From the NCBI GenBank assembly GCA_963823165.1, contig CAWGKV010000034.1:124001-188000 (forward strand): a DNA stretch of 64,000 nt. Direction: 5' to 3'. Positions 1-9,159 of the stretch are shown in pieces; within the stretch, counting starts at the first letter, position 1; every line of letters begins with the position of its first letter. The stretch is from Roseiarcus sp963823165. Lineage in GTDB: Bacteria; Pseudomonadota; Alphaproteobacteria; Rhizobiales; Beijerinckiaceae. A program made the translations under genes and the position numbers. The notes beneath the pieces are model-generated. The model saw only the letters and a list, made by a program, of their open reading frames with translations. It did no database searches and had not been told where the DNA came from.

Positions 1-1
1 C

Positions 2-160
2 CCACGGCTGTGTGTCGGGAGTGCTCCGATGATCTCCTTCGAGGAATGGGCGGCCTCCTGGCCGAACTCCGCCGAGGACCGATCCGCAGGAGGTGCGTTG
101 GCTGGAGATCCGCGAAATCATGGTCGATCAGAAGCCGGGGAGCCTTGCGGCGCCGAGTGA
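2..160 (+). CDS. 3' end of an upstream gene (partial, doubtful)
   Basis: An open frame enters from the left edge and stops at a TGA ending at 160. The readable part includes ISFEEWAASWPNSAEDR and could be the C-terminus of a preceding polysaccharide gene on the same strand. It would overlap the start of the next gene by about 40 bases. Nothing in it is diagnostic, and with only 52 codons in GC-rich DNA it may be chance. Confidence 0.25.
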   Translation, partial: PRLCVGSAPMISFEEWAASWPNSAEDRSAGGALAGDPRNHGRSEAGEPCGAE

Positions 161-1799
161 GCTCGCCAGGCGCGCCTCCGAACGCGACGTGCTTATCTGC
201 TACCGCGTTCTCCTTGGCCGCGAACCGGAAGGCCCGCAAACGATTGCGGAAAAGATGCTGGGAACTGTCCGCGATCTCGTCGCAGGGGGGTTGGCGTCTA
301 ATGAATTTTACGCCCGCGTCGTCTTGGCAGCCGCGCGCGGCGGACGGCCGCCGCACGCCGGCAGGTCGCGAGGCCCGGAGCCAATTGACTTGGAGTGGGC
401 GGCCGAGAACCTGCCGCTTGAGCAAGCGACCCGTACCGGGCTGACCGCGGTTTCCACTTGGCGAGACTTCTTCGCTGCCCTCTTCCATGATCATACGTTC
501 CGTCGATCCGTTCCGGCGTTGCGAACGGATCCCGCGCTGGCTGACACAATTCCAGGGTTGCCGAGAAAGCTCGGGGGGGCCCCGCAGAGAGCAATTGTAG
601 GCGCCATCGAGCTTTGCATCGGGGCGGATCTCAAAGGTTGGGCGGCAGATCAATCCGATCTCCATGAGCCGGTTACTCTGGAAATCCTCGCCGACGGCGA
701 ATCGGTCGGCATTGCGAGGTGTGATCAGTTTCGGGCCGACCTAACCCAAACGCTGGGCAAGGAGGGCAATTTCGGATTTCAGTTCACATTGCCCTCATCG
801 TTGCGCCAGTTGCGGCCGAAGGGATTGTACGTCAGCGCCGTCGAGTTGCGGTCCCGGCAACCCATAGGCGGGGAGCGCTACGTCGACCTGTCGCGTGACA
901 CTGATCTCGGCGCACTGGAGGAGTTGAATCGCAGACTTGCCCAGATCGAAGCGGTGCTCAGTTCGATCCGCGCCCAAGTTCCTTCCGTTTCTTTGCTCAC
1001 CTCCTATTCTTTGGGTAGTTACGACGATTACGTTCGTCACGCCGCTGGCGTCGACGCGCTTCGGCGCGCCCGCCAACAGGACGAGATGGCGAGATACACT
1101 TGTCGCCCGGTCGTATCCATTGTGCTTTGGAACGCCGGTCGCGATCCGGTCCGGCTCGAGGACAGCCTGCGAAGCATTTCGTCGCAGACCTACGATCGAT
1201 GGGAACTCCTTGTATGCGACAACTCGCCCTTCTGCACTGCAGAGACGCGCCAGGCAGTTGACCGCACCTTTTCCGGCGACCCGCGGGTCAAACTGGTTCC
1301 GGGCGGCTGCGAAGACGAAGGGTCCGCCAGGAGCAATCGCAGCATCGCGGCGGCCACAGGCGAGTACATTTGCTTTCTCGACGTAGGCGATCAGCTGTCG
1401 GACGACGCCTTGTTCAACGTGCTGAGAACACTACAGGCGCGCCGCTATAGACTGCTGTACTCCGACGAAGACCGGGTGAGCGTAGACGCCTCCGGCCGCC
1501 GTTCCTTCCACTCCCCCTACTTCAAGCCAGATTTCGACTGGGACCTGTTGATTGGCCAGAACTACCTTCGTCGACTGCTGGTCGTCGACACGGCGCTCGT
1601 TCGCAAGATCGGAGGATTCCGCCGCGAATACGTAGGCGCACACGAGTACGATCTCGTCCTTCGCTGTCTCGAAAATATCAAGCCTAGCCAAGTGGGCCAT
1701 ATCTGTCGCGTCATATATCACTGGCGCATGGAGGCCGAGGCCAACTATGACACCGCACAAAACCCGAGCGAAGCGAGGCCCTTCGGCTTGCCTGCGTGA
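120..1799 (+). CDS. GT2 glycosyltransferase, N-terminal part of a split tandem-domain enzyme
   Basis: Probable cytoplasmic glycosyltransferase of surface-polysaccharide synthesis. Order of parts: an alpha-helical N-terminal module (about residues 15-140, with YRVLLGREPEG and FRRSVPALR) that is shared with the sulfotransferase two genes on; a beta-sandwich segment (about 160-260, containing DLKGWAAD); then a GT-A fold (about 330-535) with VSIVLWNAG, a CFLDVGD-like stretch and YSDED. Relatives normally continue into a second GT2 domain, which here lies in the next ORF in another frame. ATG 120 was chosen because GGAG lies about ten bases upstream; GTG 93 is possible. The tail after about base 1770 (EARPFGLPA) looks like out-of-frame reading. 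The acceptor sugar cannot be told. Confidence 0.8.
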   Translation: MVDQKPGSLAAPSELARRASERDVLICYRVLLGREPEGPQTIAEKMLGTVRDLVAGGLASNEFYARVVLAAARGGRPPHAGRSRGPEPIDLEWAAENLPLEQATRTGLTAVSTWRDFFAALFHDHTFRRSVPALRTDPALADTIPGLPRKLGGAPQRAIVGAIELCIGADLKGWAADQSDLHEPVTLEILADGESVGIARCDQFRADLTQTLGKEGNFGFQFTLPSSLRQLRPKGLYVSAVELRSRQPIGGERYVDLSRDTDLGALEELNRRLAQIEAVLSSIRAQVPSVSLLTSYSLGSYDDYVRHAAGVDALRRARQQDEMARYTCRPVVSIVLWNAGRDPVRLEDSLRSISSQTYDRWELLVCDNSPFCTAETRQAVDRTFSGDPRVKLVPGGCEDEGSARSNRSIAAATGEYICFLDVGDQLSDDALFNVLRTLQARRYRLLYSDEDRVSVDASGRRSFHSPYFKPDFDWDLLIGQNYLRRLLVVDTALVRKIGGFRREYVGAHEYDLVLRCLENIKPSQVGHICRVIYHWRMEAEANYDTAQNPSEARPFGLPA

Positions 1800-2770
1800 A
1801 CGATCACCTTCATCGCAGTGGGATTCATGCCCGCGCAGAAGTGTTGATCAACTCATTCGCCGGCTTGCGCAAGGGCGAGGTCGGATTGACTTGGGCGCTG
1901 CCGCAGGACTCGCCGCCAGTGTCGATCATCATCCCGACACGGGATCGGGCTGATCTCTTGCGCCGGTGCCTAGCGGCTTTGCGGCCGGCAATCGACGCGT
2001 ACCGAGGTTCATGCGAGATCATCATCGTCGACAATGCAAGCACTGAGGCCGACGCGCGTGCTCTGCTCGAGTCGCTCCACGGTCCGGCTGCCCGAGTTGT
2101 GCCGTTCGACGGACCGTTCAACTGGTCGGTCATCAACAACGAAGCCGCCCGCGTCGCGTCGGGCGCAGTGCTGTTGTTCTTGAACAACGACGCGTTCATG
2201 AAGGAGTCCAGCAGCCTATGCCGGCTCGTCGCTCACGCGATGCGGCATGACGTGGGCGCAGTTGGAGCGCGCCTGGTCTATGAGAACGGCGTCATCCAGC
2301 ACGCGGGCCTGCTTCTCGGCGTGGATGGCCACGCGGCGCATGACGGCATGGGGTTGCATGCGACGAATGGGGGATATTTCAGCCGACTTCATCTTGCCCA
2401 CCAAGCCTCTGCGGTCACCGGCGCATGCCTTGCGACACGCAAAGCGCTATTTGACGAGGTCAAAGGTTTCGATCCAGGTTTTGTCGTGACGTGCAATGAC
2501 GCGGACTATTGCCTTCGGCTTGGAGAGCTCGGCTACAAGACGGTCTATGATCCGGCCGTTGTCTTGTATCATCTGGAGTCCAGAACGCGCGCCTCGCCCG
2601 GCGCGGGCGCAGCAGGCGACAGCCAGGGCAATGAGGAAATGCGATTTCGCTCGCGCTGGAGCGCGAAGGTCAAGCGGGATCCCTTCTACAACCCGCATTT
2701 CGAGCGCCACTTTCCCCCATTCACGCGCATCCGCCTGATCGATCCCACTGAAGAGGGACAGAGTCCATGA
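1796..2770 (+). CDS. GT2 glycosyltransferase, C-terminal part of the split enzyme
   Basis: A complete GT2 domain with VSIIIPTRDRADLLRRCL near residue 42, IIIVDNAST, LFLNNDA and a late NDADYCLRL block followed by VVLYHLES, the usual end of O-antigen type GT2 domains. The GTG start overlaps the previous stop as GTGA, so translational coupling is possible. However, reading this frame back upstream gives SEALRLACVNDHLHRSG, which matches the linker expected between the two GT2 domains of one long protein. A single missing base near 1770-1790 explains the split. It ends 4 bp inside the sulfotransferase start, so the three ORFs form one transcription unit. Confidence 0.8.
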   Translation: MNDHLHRSGIHARAEVLINSFAGLRKGEVGLTWALPQDSPPVSIIIPTRDRADLLRRCLAALRPAIDAYRGSCEIIIVDNASTEADARALLESLHGPAARVVPFDGPFNWSVINNEAARVASGAVLLFLNNDAFMKESSSLCRLVAHAMRHDVGAVGARLVYENGVIQHAGLLLGVDGHAAHDGMGLHATNGGYFSRLHLAHQASAVTGACLATRKALFDEVKGFDPGFVVTCNDADYCLRLGELGYKTVYDPAVVLYHLESRTRASPGAGAAGDSQGNEEMRFRSRWSAKVKRDPFYNPHFERHFPPFTRIRLIDPTEEGQSP

Positions 2771-4365
2771 CCGTCGAGGGCGGCGAGAAGCTTTGCGACG
2801 AGAGCGACGTCGTCATGCACTACCGCATAATCGTTGGACGCGATCCCGAGAGCGCGGCAGTTATCGAAGCGGCAAAGCGCCAACCGCTGACCCGGTTTGT
2901 GCGCAGTGGATTTCTGTCGGGAGAGTTCCAAGACAACGTTATTTTCAAACTGGCCAATGGTCGTCCCCTCCCTCACGAGCGCATATCTGCCCGGCCGACG
3001 CTGGACCAGATTTCTTGGCTCATCCAGCATCTCGAACTCGGCCCCGATACGTTGAAGAACCTGGATTCCGTGGGATCGTGGACGGATTTATTTCGATTCC
3101 TCTTTACTGACGTCAATTTCCGGCGGCTCGTCCCGGCTTTGCGCGATACGGACCTCTTGCAAGAACTGCCTCGCGGGCTTCTCCGGCAGCGTATTTCCGC
3201 GGTGGAAGAATCCGAGAGATTGGAGCAGGAGGTTCCGCAACGTCACCGCCGCGACCGGGACGTGTCAGGCGACATGGTTATCGTGACCGGGATGCACCGT
3301 AGCGGCACGTCGCTCTGTGCAAGTCTGATCAGCCTGCTCGGCGTCGACATCAGCGACGAGATCGAGCCGACCGCCGACAATCCTTCGGGTCACTGGGAGC
3401 GCCCCGAGCTCGTCCAGCTTCACGACCGAGTGCTGCGGACGCTTGGTCGGAGCTGGCACGATCCGGGTCACGCCCTCGCTTTGCCGCCGGAATGGTTGTC
3501 GCAACAGGAAGTCCAAGCGCTAAAGGACGATATCGAAGGCTGGCTCGAAGCAAAACTGGACACGTCCGCGCGGCCGCTAGGCTTCAAGGATCCGCGCGTC
3601 GCCCGTCTTGTCGCGCTGTGGGACCAGATCTGCGCCGAGCTGGGATTGAATCCCCGCTACGTGTTTTGCGTGCGCCATCCCGCGCAGGTGATCCGGTCTA
3701 TGACCCGGCGGGACGCGATCAGCGCGCAAGAGGCGGCCTACCGGTGGATGGTTTACAATTCTGACGCAATCCGAAGCCTCGGCGACCGAAAGGTGTGCAT
3801 CGTTCCCTATGAGGAATGGTTCGGCGACAGGAATGGGCTTCTGCGTCGGCTCGCATCGTTTATCGGAGCGGACGGTGCGACGGTTAGTTCGAACCTCGAA
3901 GACGTCGTCGCCGGGATTATCGACCGGGGCCTCAGACATGACGCGCCACCGGCCGCCGCCGACACAATCGTGACCGCATTGCACCGGCATCTGTTGGACT
4001 GCGCGCAGGCGGACCGCTTCTCAAGCGCAACGCGAGAAATGGCAAACACCTTTGCGGCGGTCCATGATTTCCTTCAACCCATGCTCAACTCCGCCTACGC
4101 CCAACGGGCTCCGGTCGACAATACACCGACCCTGGCGAGCGGCGGCGTTTCCTATGACATGGATGCAGCCCGGCTTGCAGGCCGCATCGCAGCCAACATC
4201 AAGCTCCACACCGAGGCTCTCAGCACGCTGCTCGACAACCTCCGCCTGCAATCCAGACCGTCGCCGATCGAGGATCCCGTCGCCCGGCGGCGAAGCGCGT
4301 TGGAAAGCGAGAGTTTGCCGCTACGGTCGGGCTTCGGAGACTGTGGAGTTGAAAGCGGCGGATGA
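2767..4365 (+). CDS. sulfotransferase-family protein with shared N-terminal module
   Basis: Likely transfers sulfate from PAPS to a glycan, inferred from fold and context. Residues 1-150 repeat the helical module of the first glycosyltransferase (YRIIVGRDPE, FLSGEFQDN, FRRLVPALR). From about 170 the sulfotransferase domain begins: VTGMHRSGTS is the 5'-phosphosulfate-binding loop, GFKDPR and VFCVRHPAQVIRSM are the 3'-phosphate region. The remaining 150 residues are helical without a recognised domain. The ATG overlaps the preceding stop by 4 bp, so it is co-translated with the glycosyltransferase. Its 3' end runs 45 bp into the convergent gene on the minus strand. Confidence 0.8.
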   Translation: MTVEGGEKLCDESDVVMHYRIIVGRDPESAAVIEAAKRQPLTRFVRSGFLSGEFQDNVIFKLANGRPLPHERISARPTLDQISWLIQHLELGPDTLKNLDSVGSWTDLFRFLFTDVNFRRLVPALRDTDLLQELPRGLLRQRISAVEESERLEQEVPQRHRRDRDVSGDMVIVTGMHRSGTSLCASLISLLGVDISDEIEPTADNPSGHWERPELVQLHDRVLRTLGRSWHDPGHALALPPEWLSQQEVQALKDDIEGWLEAKLDTSARPLGFKDPRVARLVALWDQICAELGLNPRYVFCVRHPAQVIRSMTRRDAISAQEAAYRWMVYNSDAIRSLGDRKVCIVPYEEWFGDRNGLLRRLASFIGADGATVSSNLEDVVAGIIDRGLRHDAPPAAADTIVTALHRHLLDCAQADRFSSATREMANTFAAVHDFLQPMLNSAYAQRAPVDNTPTLASGGVSYDMDAARLAGRIAANIKLHTEALSTLLDNLRLQSRPSPIEDPVARRRSALESESLPLRSGFGDCGVESGG

Positions 4366-5364
4366 AGACGGCGCCCCGTTGGCGGCGTGGGTGCGCCGGT
4401 CGATTATCGTCCGGAACGTATTCCGTATCTTCGTATTCACGACGCCGACGGTCTGCCGATCGCAAAATTTCAAAACGTTTTCCCAGCTGGCCATGTCGGC
4501 GCTTTTTGAGAATTCCGGCAGTTGAACGACGTAATGTATCACCCGAAGATCCGCAAGATTGCTGGCGCTGCGCTCGTATATCTGGCGAGCGATCTTCGGA
4601 TCCGGATGAATTGGATATTTGAATAGCGTATCGCCATTTCCAAAATTATACTTCTCTTCCAGGCAATCATACCCCAGTTTGAGCCGGCAGATAAAAAGGC
4701 ATAGCGCGATTTGCGCCGCGAACGTGTCGTAGAACCGTTCCTCGACGAAATCGCCGTCCGCTCCGATGTTGTCCCGTAGGAGCCGGGCGATATCGCCCGG
4801 CATGACGAACACGCCAAAATTGAAGTAGGGCGGGCAGGCGCGCGGCTCCATGAACGCCCAGCCGTAACCCGCATACTCGAGCCCGTAATCGCGTTCGGGG
4901 CACCCACGCTCTCGGAGCGCCCGCGCCAGATCAATCGCGGGCGGCTGCCAGGCCGGACGGGCGAGTATTCTCCGCTCCTGAGCCGAGCGGCCGACCATCT
5001 CTGTGAGTGGCCCGCAAACCAGGGTGTCGGCGTCCATGAACACGACGACGTCTTCGTCGAAGTCGCTTGCCATCTGCTGTTTGAGCGTCGCGGCATATTG
5101 AAACCAGCGCTTGTTCTCGTCGACCGCCCGCTTTGCATGTGAGTTCCAGGCATTCGCCTCACAGAACCGAAACTCAATCGGGCAGTCTTTAGTCCAGTGT
5201 AGCAGAGGGGAGGCGAGATCGGTCATTCCATCTCGACTGACCGTGCAAATAATCTTATAATCTTTCAACCCAGAAAAAAATTCTATTGAACGAGCCAAAA
5301 AATATATCATATTAATAAATTGTTCATTCAGTGTAATTGGCACGTATATACCAACGCGCGGCAT
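4321..5364 (-). CDS. putative glycosyltransferase (GT-A-like)
   Basis: Protein of about 347 residues beginning MPRVGIYVPITLNEQF. It carries VVVFMDADTLVCGP near residue 115, which looks like the metal-binding DxD of GT-A nucleotide-sugar enzymes, followed by an acidic and aromatic C-terminal half. No family could be named. ATG 5364 is preferred over GTG 5379 because GAGG sits five bases before it. It is the last gene of a minus-strand operon, directly after the radical SAM gene. The 5' end is noticeably more AT-rich than the neighbours, which hints at acquired DNA. Confidence 0.6.
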   Translation of the reverse strand: MPRVGIYVPITLNEQFINMIYFLARSIEFFSGLKDYKIICTVSRDGMTDLASPLLHWTKDCPIEFRFCEANAWNSHAKRAVDENKRWFQYAATLKQQMASDFDEDVVVFMDADTLVCGPLTEMVGRSAQERRILARPAWQPPAIDLARALRERGCPERDYGLEYAGYGWAFMEPRACPPYFNFGVFVMPGDIARLLRDNIGADGDFVEERFYDTFAAQIALCLFICRLKLGYDCLEEKYNFGNGDTLFKYPIHPDPKIARQIYERSASNLADLRVIHYVVQLPEFSKSADMASWENVLKFCDRQTVGVVNTKIRNTFRTIIDRRTHAANGAPSSSAAFNSTVSEARP

Positions 5365-5375
5365 GCGGACCTCGC

Positions 5376-6983
5376 TCACTCGGCTGGCGATGCTACGCCA
5401 GACAATTCCTTTATCTCGTCGCCTCGGTGTCCGGCCCTGCCCCAGTAGCTCCGGCCGTCGTTGGCGATCTTATAATGATGCCATTGCCGAACGCAAAGGT
5501 AGACAAAGTCCGGTAGCGACAGCGCGTCTCGGCCCAGCGCGCGCTTTTGGGCAAGATAGTGCGTAAGATAGGTCTTGCCGAAGTCGCTGAGCAATCCCTC
5601 CCTGGCGAGAACACGCAGGAGACGGAGCAACGTCACGATCGACCCGGCAATCCGTACGACGCGGCTCGTCGGTGCGCGCGCCGCTGCAGCCTGACGACGC
5701 GCGCGAAATGCAGCAGAGCCACGATAACCACGTAGGACACGGGCAAAAAACGCCTCGGGCGAACAGAGCCGCCGGTTCAATTCGTGATAGCCCTCGCGCA
5801 AAGTCGCACGGCTCATAAGCTTCGGTTCGAACCAAACCAACGGATCGTCTGTAACGAGACGGCCTTCTGCAGCAAGCCTTGCGTATAGGGGAGTAGAAGG
5901 AATAGGCGACAAAATGGACACCATCGCAATGCCAACGCCGTTGTCCTGAATGAAATCGAAAAGTTCGTCGAACACCATTTCATCGTCATTATCGAAACCG
6001 ACAATAAAACCCGCATAGGCGACTATGCCATTCTCGCGCAGCCGCTCCAGTTTATGGGCAATAGAGTCGCCGCGCACGTTCTGCACCTTGCGCGTCTCGA
6101 GCAGCGATTTCTTGCGCGGTGATTCAATGCCCACGAATACCGTGAGGAAGTTAGCACGGTACAGCAGGTCCATCAGCTCCGGTTCATCTCCAAGATTCAG
6201 GCTGGTCTCGGTGCTGAAGATCATTGGAAAACCCTTCCGGGTCTGCCAGTCGATCAGCGCCAACAGCATCGCCTTTGCGGACGCCTTGTTGCCAATGAAA
6301 TTGTCATCGACGAAAAAGACGACGCGCACGCCTCGCGCGAGCAAGGCGTCAAGCTCGGCGAGAATTTGCGCCGAGCTCTTGAGGCGGGGGCGCCGACCGA
6401 AAATGACGATGATGTCGCAGAACTCGCAAAGAAACGGACAGCCACGCGAGAACTGGATGGAGCCACAGACGTAACGCGCCGTTTGCACCAAATCAAAGCG
6501 CGGAATCGGCAGCCGCAGCATGTCGGTCGGCGCCTCCTGCTTGTACCGCGCCGCGTAACTTTCGCCATTGGCGATAGCGCGCAGGAATTCCGGCCACGTA
6601 TCGTCAGCTTCGCCGACGAACAGCACGTCGCAGAGGTCTCGGAAACGCCCTTCGTCGACCGTCGCATAAGGCCCGCCGACGCAGACAATCCCCCGAAGGC
6701 CGCGTAAGGCGAACAAGATCTCGTGCATTCGGTTCTTTTGCACGATCATACCGGTGACGCCGATCACGTCGTATCGGTCGACGCAGGAAAAATCGATTTC
6801 TTCGATGTTCTCGTCGACAATCGTTACACGACAGCTCTCGGGCGCAAGCGCCGCGAGGAGCGGCAGAGCGCCGTTGAACATAAAGCAGCGCTTGTCGCGG
6901 GGCAGCAGCCTGAGGGCATGCTCCTGTCCGAAGAAGGAGGGCTCGAAACGAGGATTGATCAGGAGAATCGAAAGTTCGCGCAA
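5376..6983 (-). CDS. B12-binding-domain radical SAM protein
   Basis: The N-terminal half (about 1-150) has a cobalamin-binding-type Rossmann fold with VCVGGPYAT and LFVGEAD. The radical SAM core starts around 180 with the cluster motif CPFLCEFCD (CxxxCxxC) and continues with FFVDDNFIGNK and FVGIESP. The C-terminal part resembles DUF4070. The arrangement is that of HpnP-like methylases and related enzymes. Whether it methylates a lipid or a sugar is unknown; the context favours glycan or lipid-carrier modification. The start is a TTG preceded by a GGGG-rich site, 8 bp after the NeuD-like gene, so the genes are co-transcribed. Confidence 0.8.
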   Translation of the reverse strand: MRELSILLINPRFEPSFFGQEHALRLLPRDKRCFMFNGALPLLAALAPESCRVTIVDENIEEIDFSCVDRYDVIGVTGMIVQKNRMHEILFALRGLRGIVCVGGPYATVDEGRFRDLCDVLFVGEADDTWPEFLRAIANGESYAARYKQEAPTDMLRLPIPRFDLVQTARYVCGSIQFSRGCPFLCEFCDIIVIFGRRPRLKSSAQILAELDALLARGVRVVFFVDDNFIGNKASAKAMLLALIDWQTRKGFPMIFSTETSLNLGDEPELMDLLYRANFLTVFVGIESPRKKSLLETRKVQNVRGDSIAHKLERLRENGIVAYAGFIVGFDNDDEMVFDELFDFIQDNGVGIAMVSILSPIPSTPLYARLAAEGRLVTDDPLVWFEPKLMSRATLREGYHELNRRLCSPEAFFARVLRGYRGSAAFRARRQAAAARAPTSRVVRIAGSIVTLLRLLRVLAREGLLSDFGKTYLTHYLAQKRALGRDALSLPDFVYLCVRQWHHYKIANDGRSYWGRAGHRGDEIKELSGVASPAE

Positions 6984-6991
6984 GGCGCCCC

Positions 6992-7696
6992 CTACCCGTC
7001 CCGGTCGATTTCTCCCATGATCTTATGCGCTCGCGCCAATTCGCGCAAATTCCGTGCCGGATTGCCGGCGACCGTGATCCCAGCAGGCACGGATTTCGTC
7101 ACGACGGATCCCAGGGAAACTTTCGCTCCTGCGCCAATGACGAGCGGCCGTTTCGCCATTCCATTGGCGACAGTCGTTCCGGCGCCGATGAAGACCCCCG
7201 TTTCGATCGTTACATAGCCAGAAATGGTGCAGCCCGGGCAAATCGTCACGTAATCTTCGATCCGAACGTCGTGGCCGATCGAACACATCGGCATGATCTG
7301 GACATGGTCGCCGATCGTTATGTTTGGCGCATTGACCGACGACGGCATTGCTATGCCGGTGCCGGCGCCGACCACGATCCCAGCCGCCGCCAGCTCCGGC
7401 CCCTCGTGGAGGCGTGCGAAAAACCCGCCCGCTGCGAAGATCCGTTCGACCAGGCGCCGGCGATCTGTCGGATTTCCGACAGCGACGATGCACGGAAGAC
7501 TGCGCCAAGATTCGGCCCATTCGTCGAAGGAGATCACGGGCGCATCCCACAGGCGCAGCCCACCGCCGCCGCGCGTATCGTCAATGAAGGCGGCGGCTTC
7601 GCAGACTGGCCGCGGCGAGCCGCGCGCGAGATTGTACGCGCAAGCGGCTGACATGCCCGATGCCCCGTAGAATACGATGCGCGGCGCGCAGCTCAA
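6992..7696 (-). CDS. NeuD/PglD-family sugar O- or N-acyltransferase
   Basis: A short N-terminal Rossmann-like part (IVFYGASGMSAACAYNL) is followed from about residue 95 by left-handed beta-helix hexapeptide repeats (GVVGAGTGIAMPSSV-like, IGDHVQIMP, SIGHDVRIEDY, PGCTISGYVTIE) and the terminal VPAGITVAGNPAR. Members acylate nucleotide sugars or sialic-acid-like residues using acyl-CoA. H in SIGHDV is the usual catalytic base. TTG 7696 is chosen because AAAGAGG lies six bases upstream; GTG 7726 gives ten more residues without a ribosome site. It sits between a GT2 gene and the radical SAM gene. Confidence 0.8.
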   Translation of the reverse strand: MSCAPRIVFYGASGMSAACAYNLARGSPRPVCEAAAFIDDTRGGGGLRLWDAPVISFDEWAESWRSLPCIVAVGNPTDRRRLVERIFAAGGFFARLHEGPELAAAGIVVGAGTGIAMPSSVNAPNITIGDHVQIMPMCSIGHDVRIEDYVTICPGCTISGYVTIETGVFIGAGTTVANGMAKRPLVIGAGAKVSLGSVVTKSVPAGITVAGNPARNLRELARAHKIMGEIDRDG

Positions 7697-7765
7697 TCGC
7701 GCCTCTTTCGTCCGATTACCGCGCACAGTACGCCGGCGGCGTATTCGATTTCGTCCGAAACGAGA

Positions 7766-8200
7766 CTAGGCGCTGCCAAGGATGCAATCGGCGAGCCGTT
7801 CAGTAAACTGCCAAGCCGCCATGCCGAAGCCCCGAATAATAGATGAGGCTGCGTAGTCCTCCACCGTATCCGCAGCAAAAACCTGCGCCGTTTGCTGACA
7901 GCGCCCGCCCAAGGCCTTGCCCGTCTGCGGCAGTTTCGCAATGGATCAGGGCATGACATGAGGCGACGTCCGGCGCAGAGATGAAATTGGCCAAGAGCCC
8001 GGGCGCCTCGAACGTGCGCCGTAGTTTTCCGGCGACTGAAAGAAGGACCCGACTGGAGTGGCTTGTCCAGCGAGGCAGGCGTTCCACTGGGGAGGAGGCG
8101 GTTTCAATACGGATATCTTCGGCGCGACGGCAGCGTACGCCTCGCAATTTGGACCCATATCATTCGATTCAAAGGACCAAAAACTTGAACAAGGCTTCCG
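7766..8200 (-). pseudogene. possible remnant of an operon gene, frameshifted
   Basis: No intact ORF links the GT2 gene to the NeuD-like gene, although the operon is otherwise tight. Reading the minus strand in two frames gives protein-like stretches: LLANFISAPDVASCHALIH in one, then from about 7920 down GKALGGRCQQTAQVFAADT and GFGMAAWQFTERLADCIL ending in TAG at 7766. Joining them needs a frameshift near 7925. I do not recognise the family. The start is unclear. Confidence 0.3.
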
Positions 8201-8202
8201 CT

Positions 8203-9159
8203 TCACGGTCGGGAGGACTGTGTTCCAGGTTCGAAGAACCCGTGGCGCAGCTCATAGTCGTAGTCTGGGTAGTCATAAATGTGGAGGAGCGAAAGGTGGC
8301 GGTGCCGGACCTGAGTCGAAATTCCGGTCTCGTAGCCTCTTTCCAGGAGCTTATGATTGAGGATGCCGTCCTCCCAAAGTCCAGTTTGAAGTAGGGCGTC
8401 GGTTCGCAGCATCAAGAGACGGCCGGGCGGATTATGCGGTCTGAAAACGGGGCCTTGCGCGTGCGCTGGGTCCTGCGCTCGTTCAGGGCTCAGCCATTTG
8501 ATCAGATCATGGCGTTCGCCTGTCGTTTTCCCTGGGGTAAGATGGACGGCGCTCTCGAGATCGACGAAATCTCGTTTGTCGATGACCGAGCCCAGCATCG
8601 CCAGACGCGGATTGGCGAGCATCAACCCGGTGAAAATCGACAGCCAACAAGGAGTAGACTCGGCCACGATGACGTCTGATTCCACGTACGCGACATTTTG
8701 CCCCAAAAGCGGCGTCTTTTGCTCCAAAAAACTGTGGAACTCGGACCAGCTGTTCCGCGGCAACCAAGCCACCTCGGAAAACATTCTTCGACGCTCAAAA
8801 CCTCTGACAACCTGCCGCACCAGTGGGTCGTCCGACGCCATGTCGACAAGAACGAACTTATGATGGTATTTCGTGTGCCGGTACAGACTGTCCAACGAGG
8901 CCCACAGATAGAGAGGACGATTTCGCGAGCGAATAATGACGGTGATCGGGGCGTCGCCGGCCCGGTCCTTCGCCGGCTCAACGAAATCCGTCCGAGAACG
9001 CGGCAGCCCGGAGACAATAGTGGATGAGGCGGTGATCACTCGCTCCCGACGATCCTCTTTCACATGCTCCGCCTCAAGAAAGGCCTGGAGGGAAGGCGGC
9101 CTTGTCGTGGACGAGCGCTCGTTCGAAAACAATCTTTCGCGTGAAGCACGCCGCGTCAA
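8203..9159 (-). CDS. GT2-family glycosyltransferase
   Basis: Protein of 318 residues. After about 70 residues without clear fold it shows PITVIIRSRNRPLYLWASLDSL, FVLVDMASDD and VAYVESDVIVAE, the order of strand motifs in GT-A enzymes, with ESD as the likely metal-binding acidic motif. The C-terminal part (GRLLMLRTDALLQTGLWEDG) resembles the acceptor region of GT2 proteins. It is the first gene of the minus-strand block running to 4321. The start is a TTG with AGAGATG upstream; the exact start is uncertain because the first 70 residues are unconserved in look. Confidence 0.7.
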   Translation of the reverse strand: MTRRASRERLFSNERSSTTRPPSLQAFLEAEHVKEDRRERVITASSTIVSGLPRSRTDFVEPAKDRAGDAPITVIIRSRNRPLYLWASLDSLYRHTKYHHKFVLVDMASDDPLVRQVVRGFERRRMFSEVAWLPRNSWSEFHSFLEQKTPLLGQNVAYVESDVIVAESTPCWLSIFTGLMLANPRLAMLGSVIDKRDFVDLESAVHLTPGKTTGERHDLIKWLSPERAQDPAHAQGPVFRPHNPPGRLLMLRTDALLQTGLWEDGILNHKLLERGYETGISTQVRHRHLSLLHIYDYPDYDYELRHGFFEPGTQSSRP

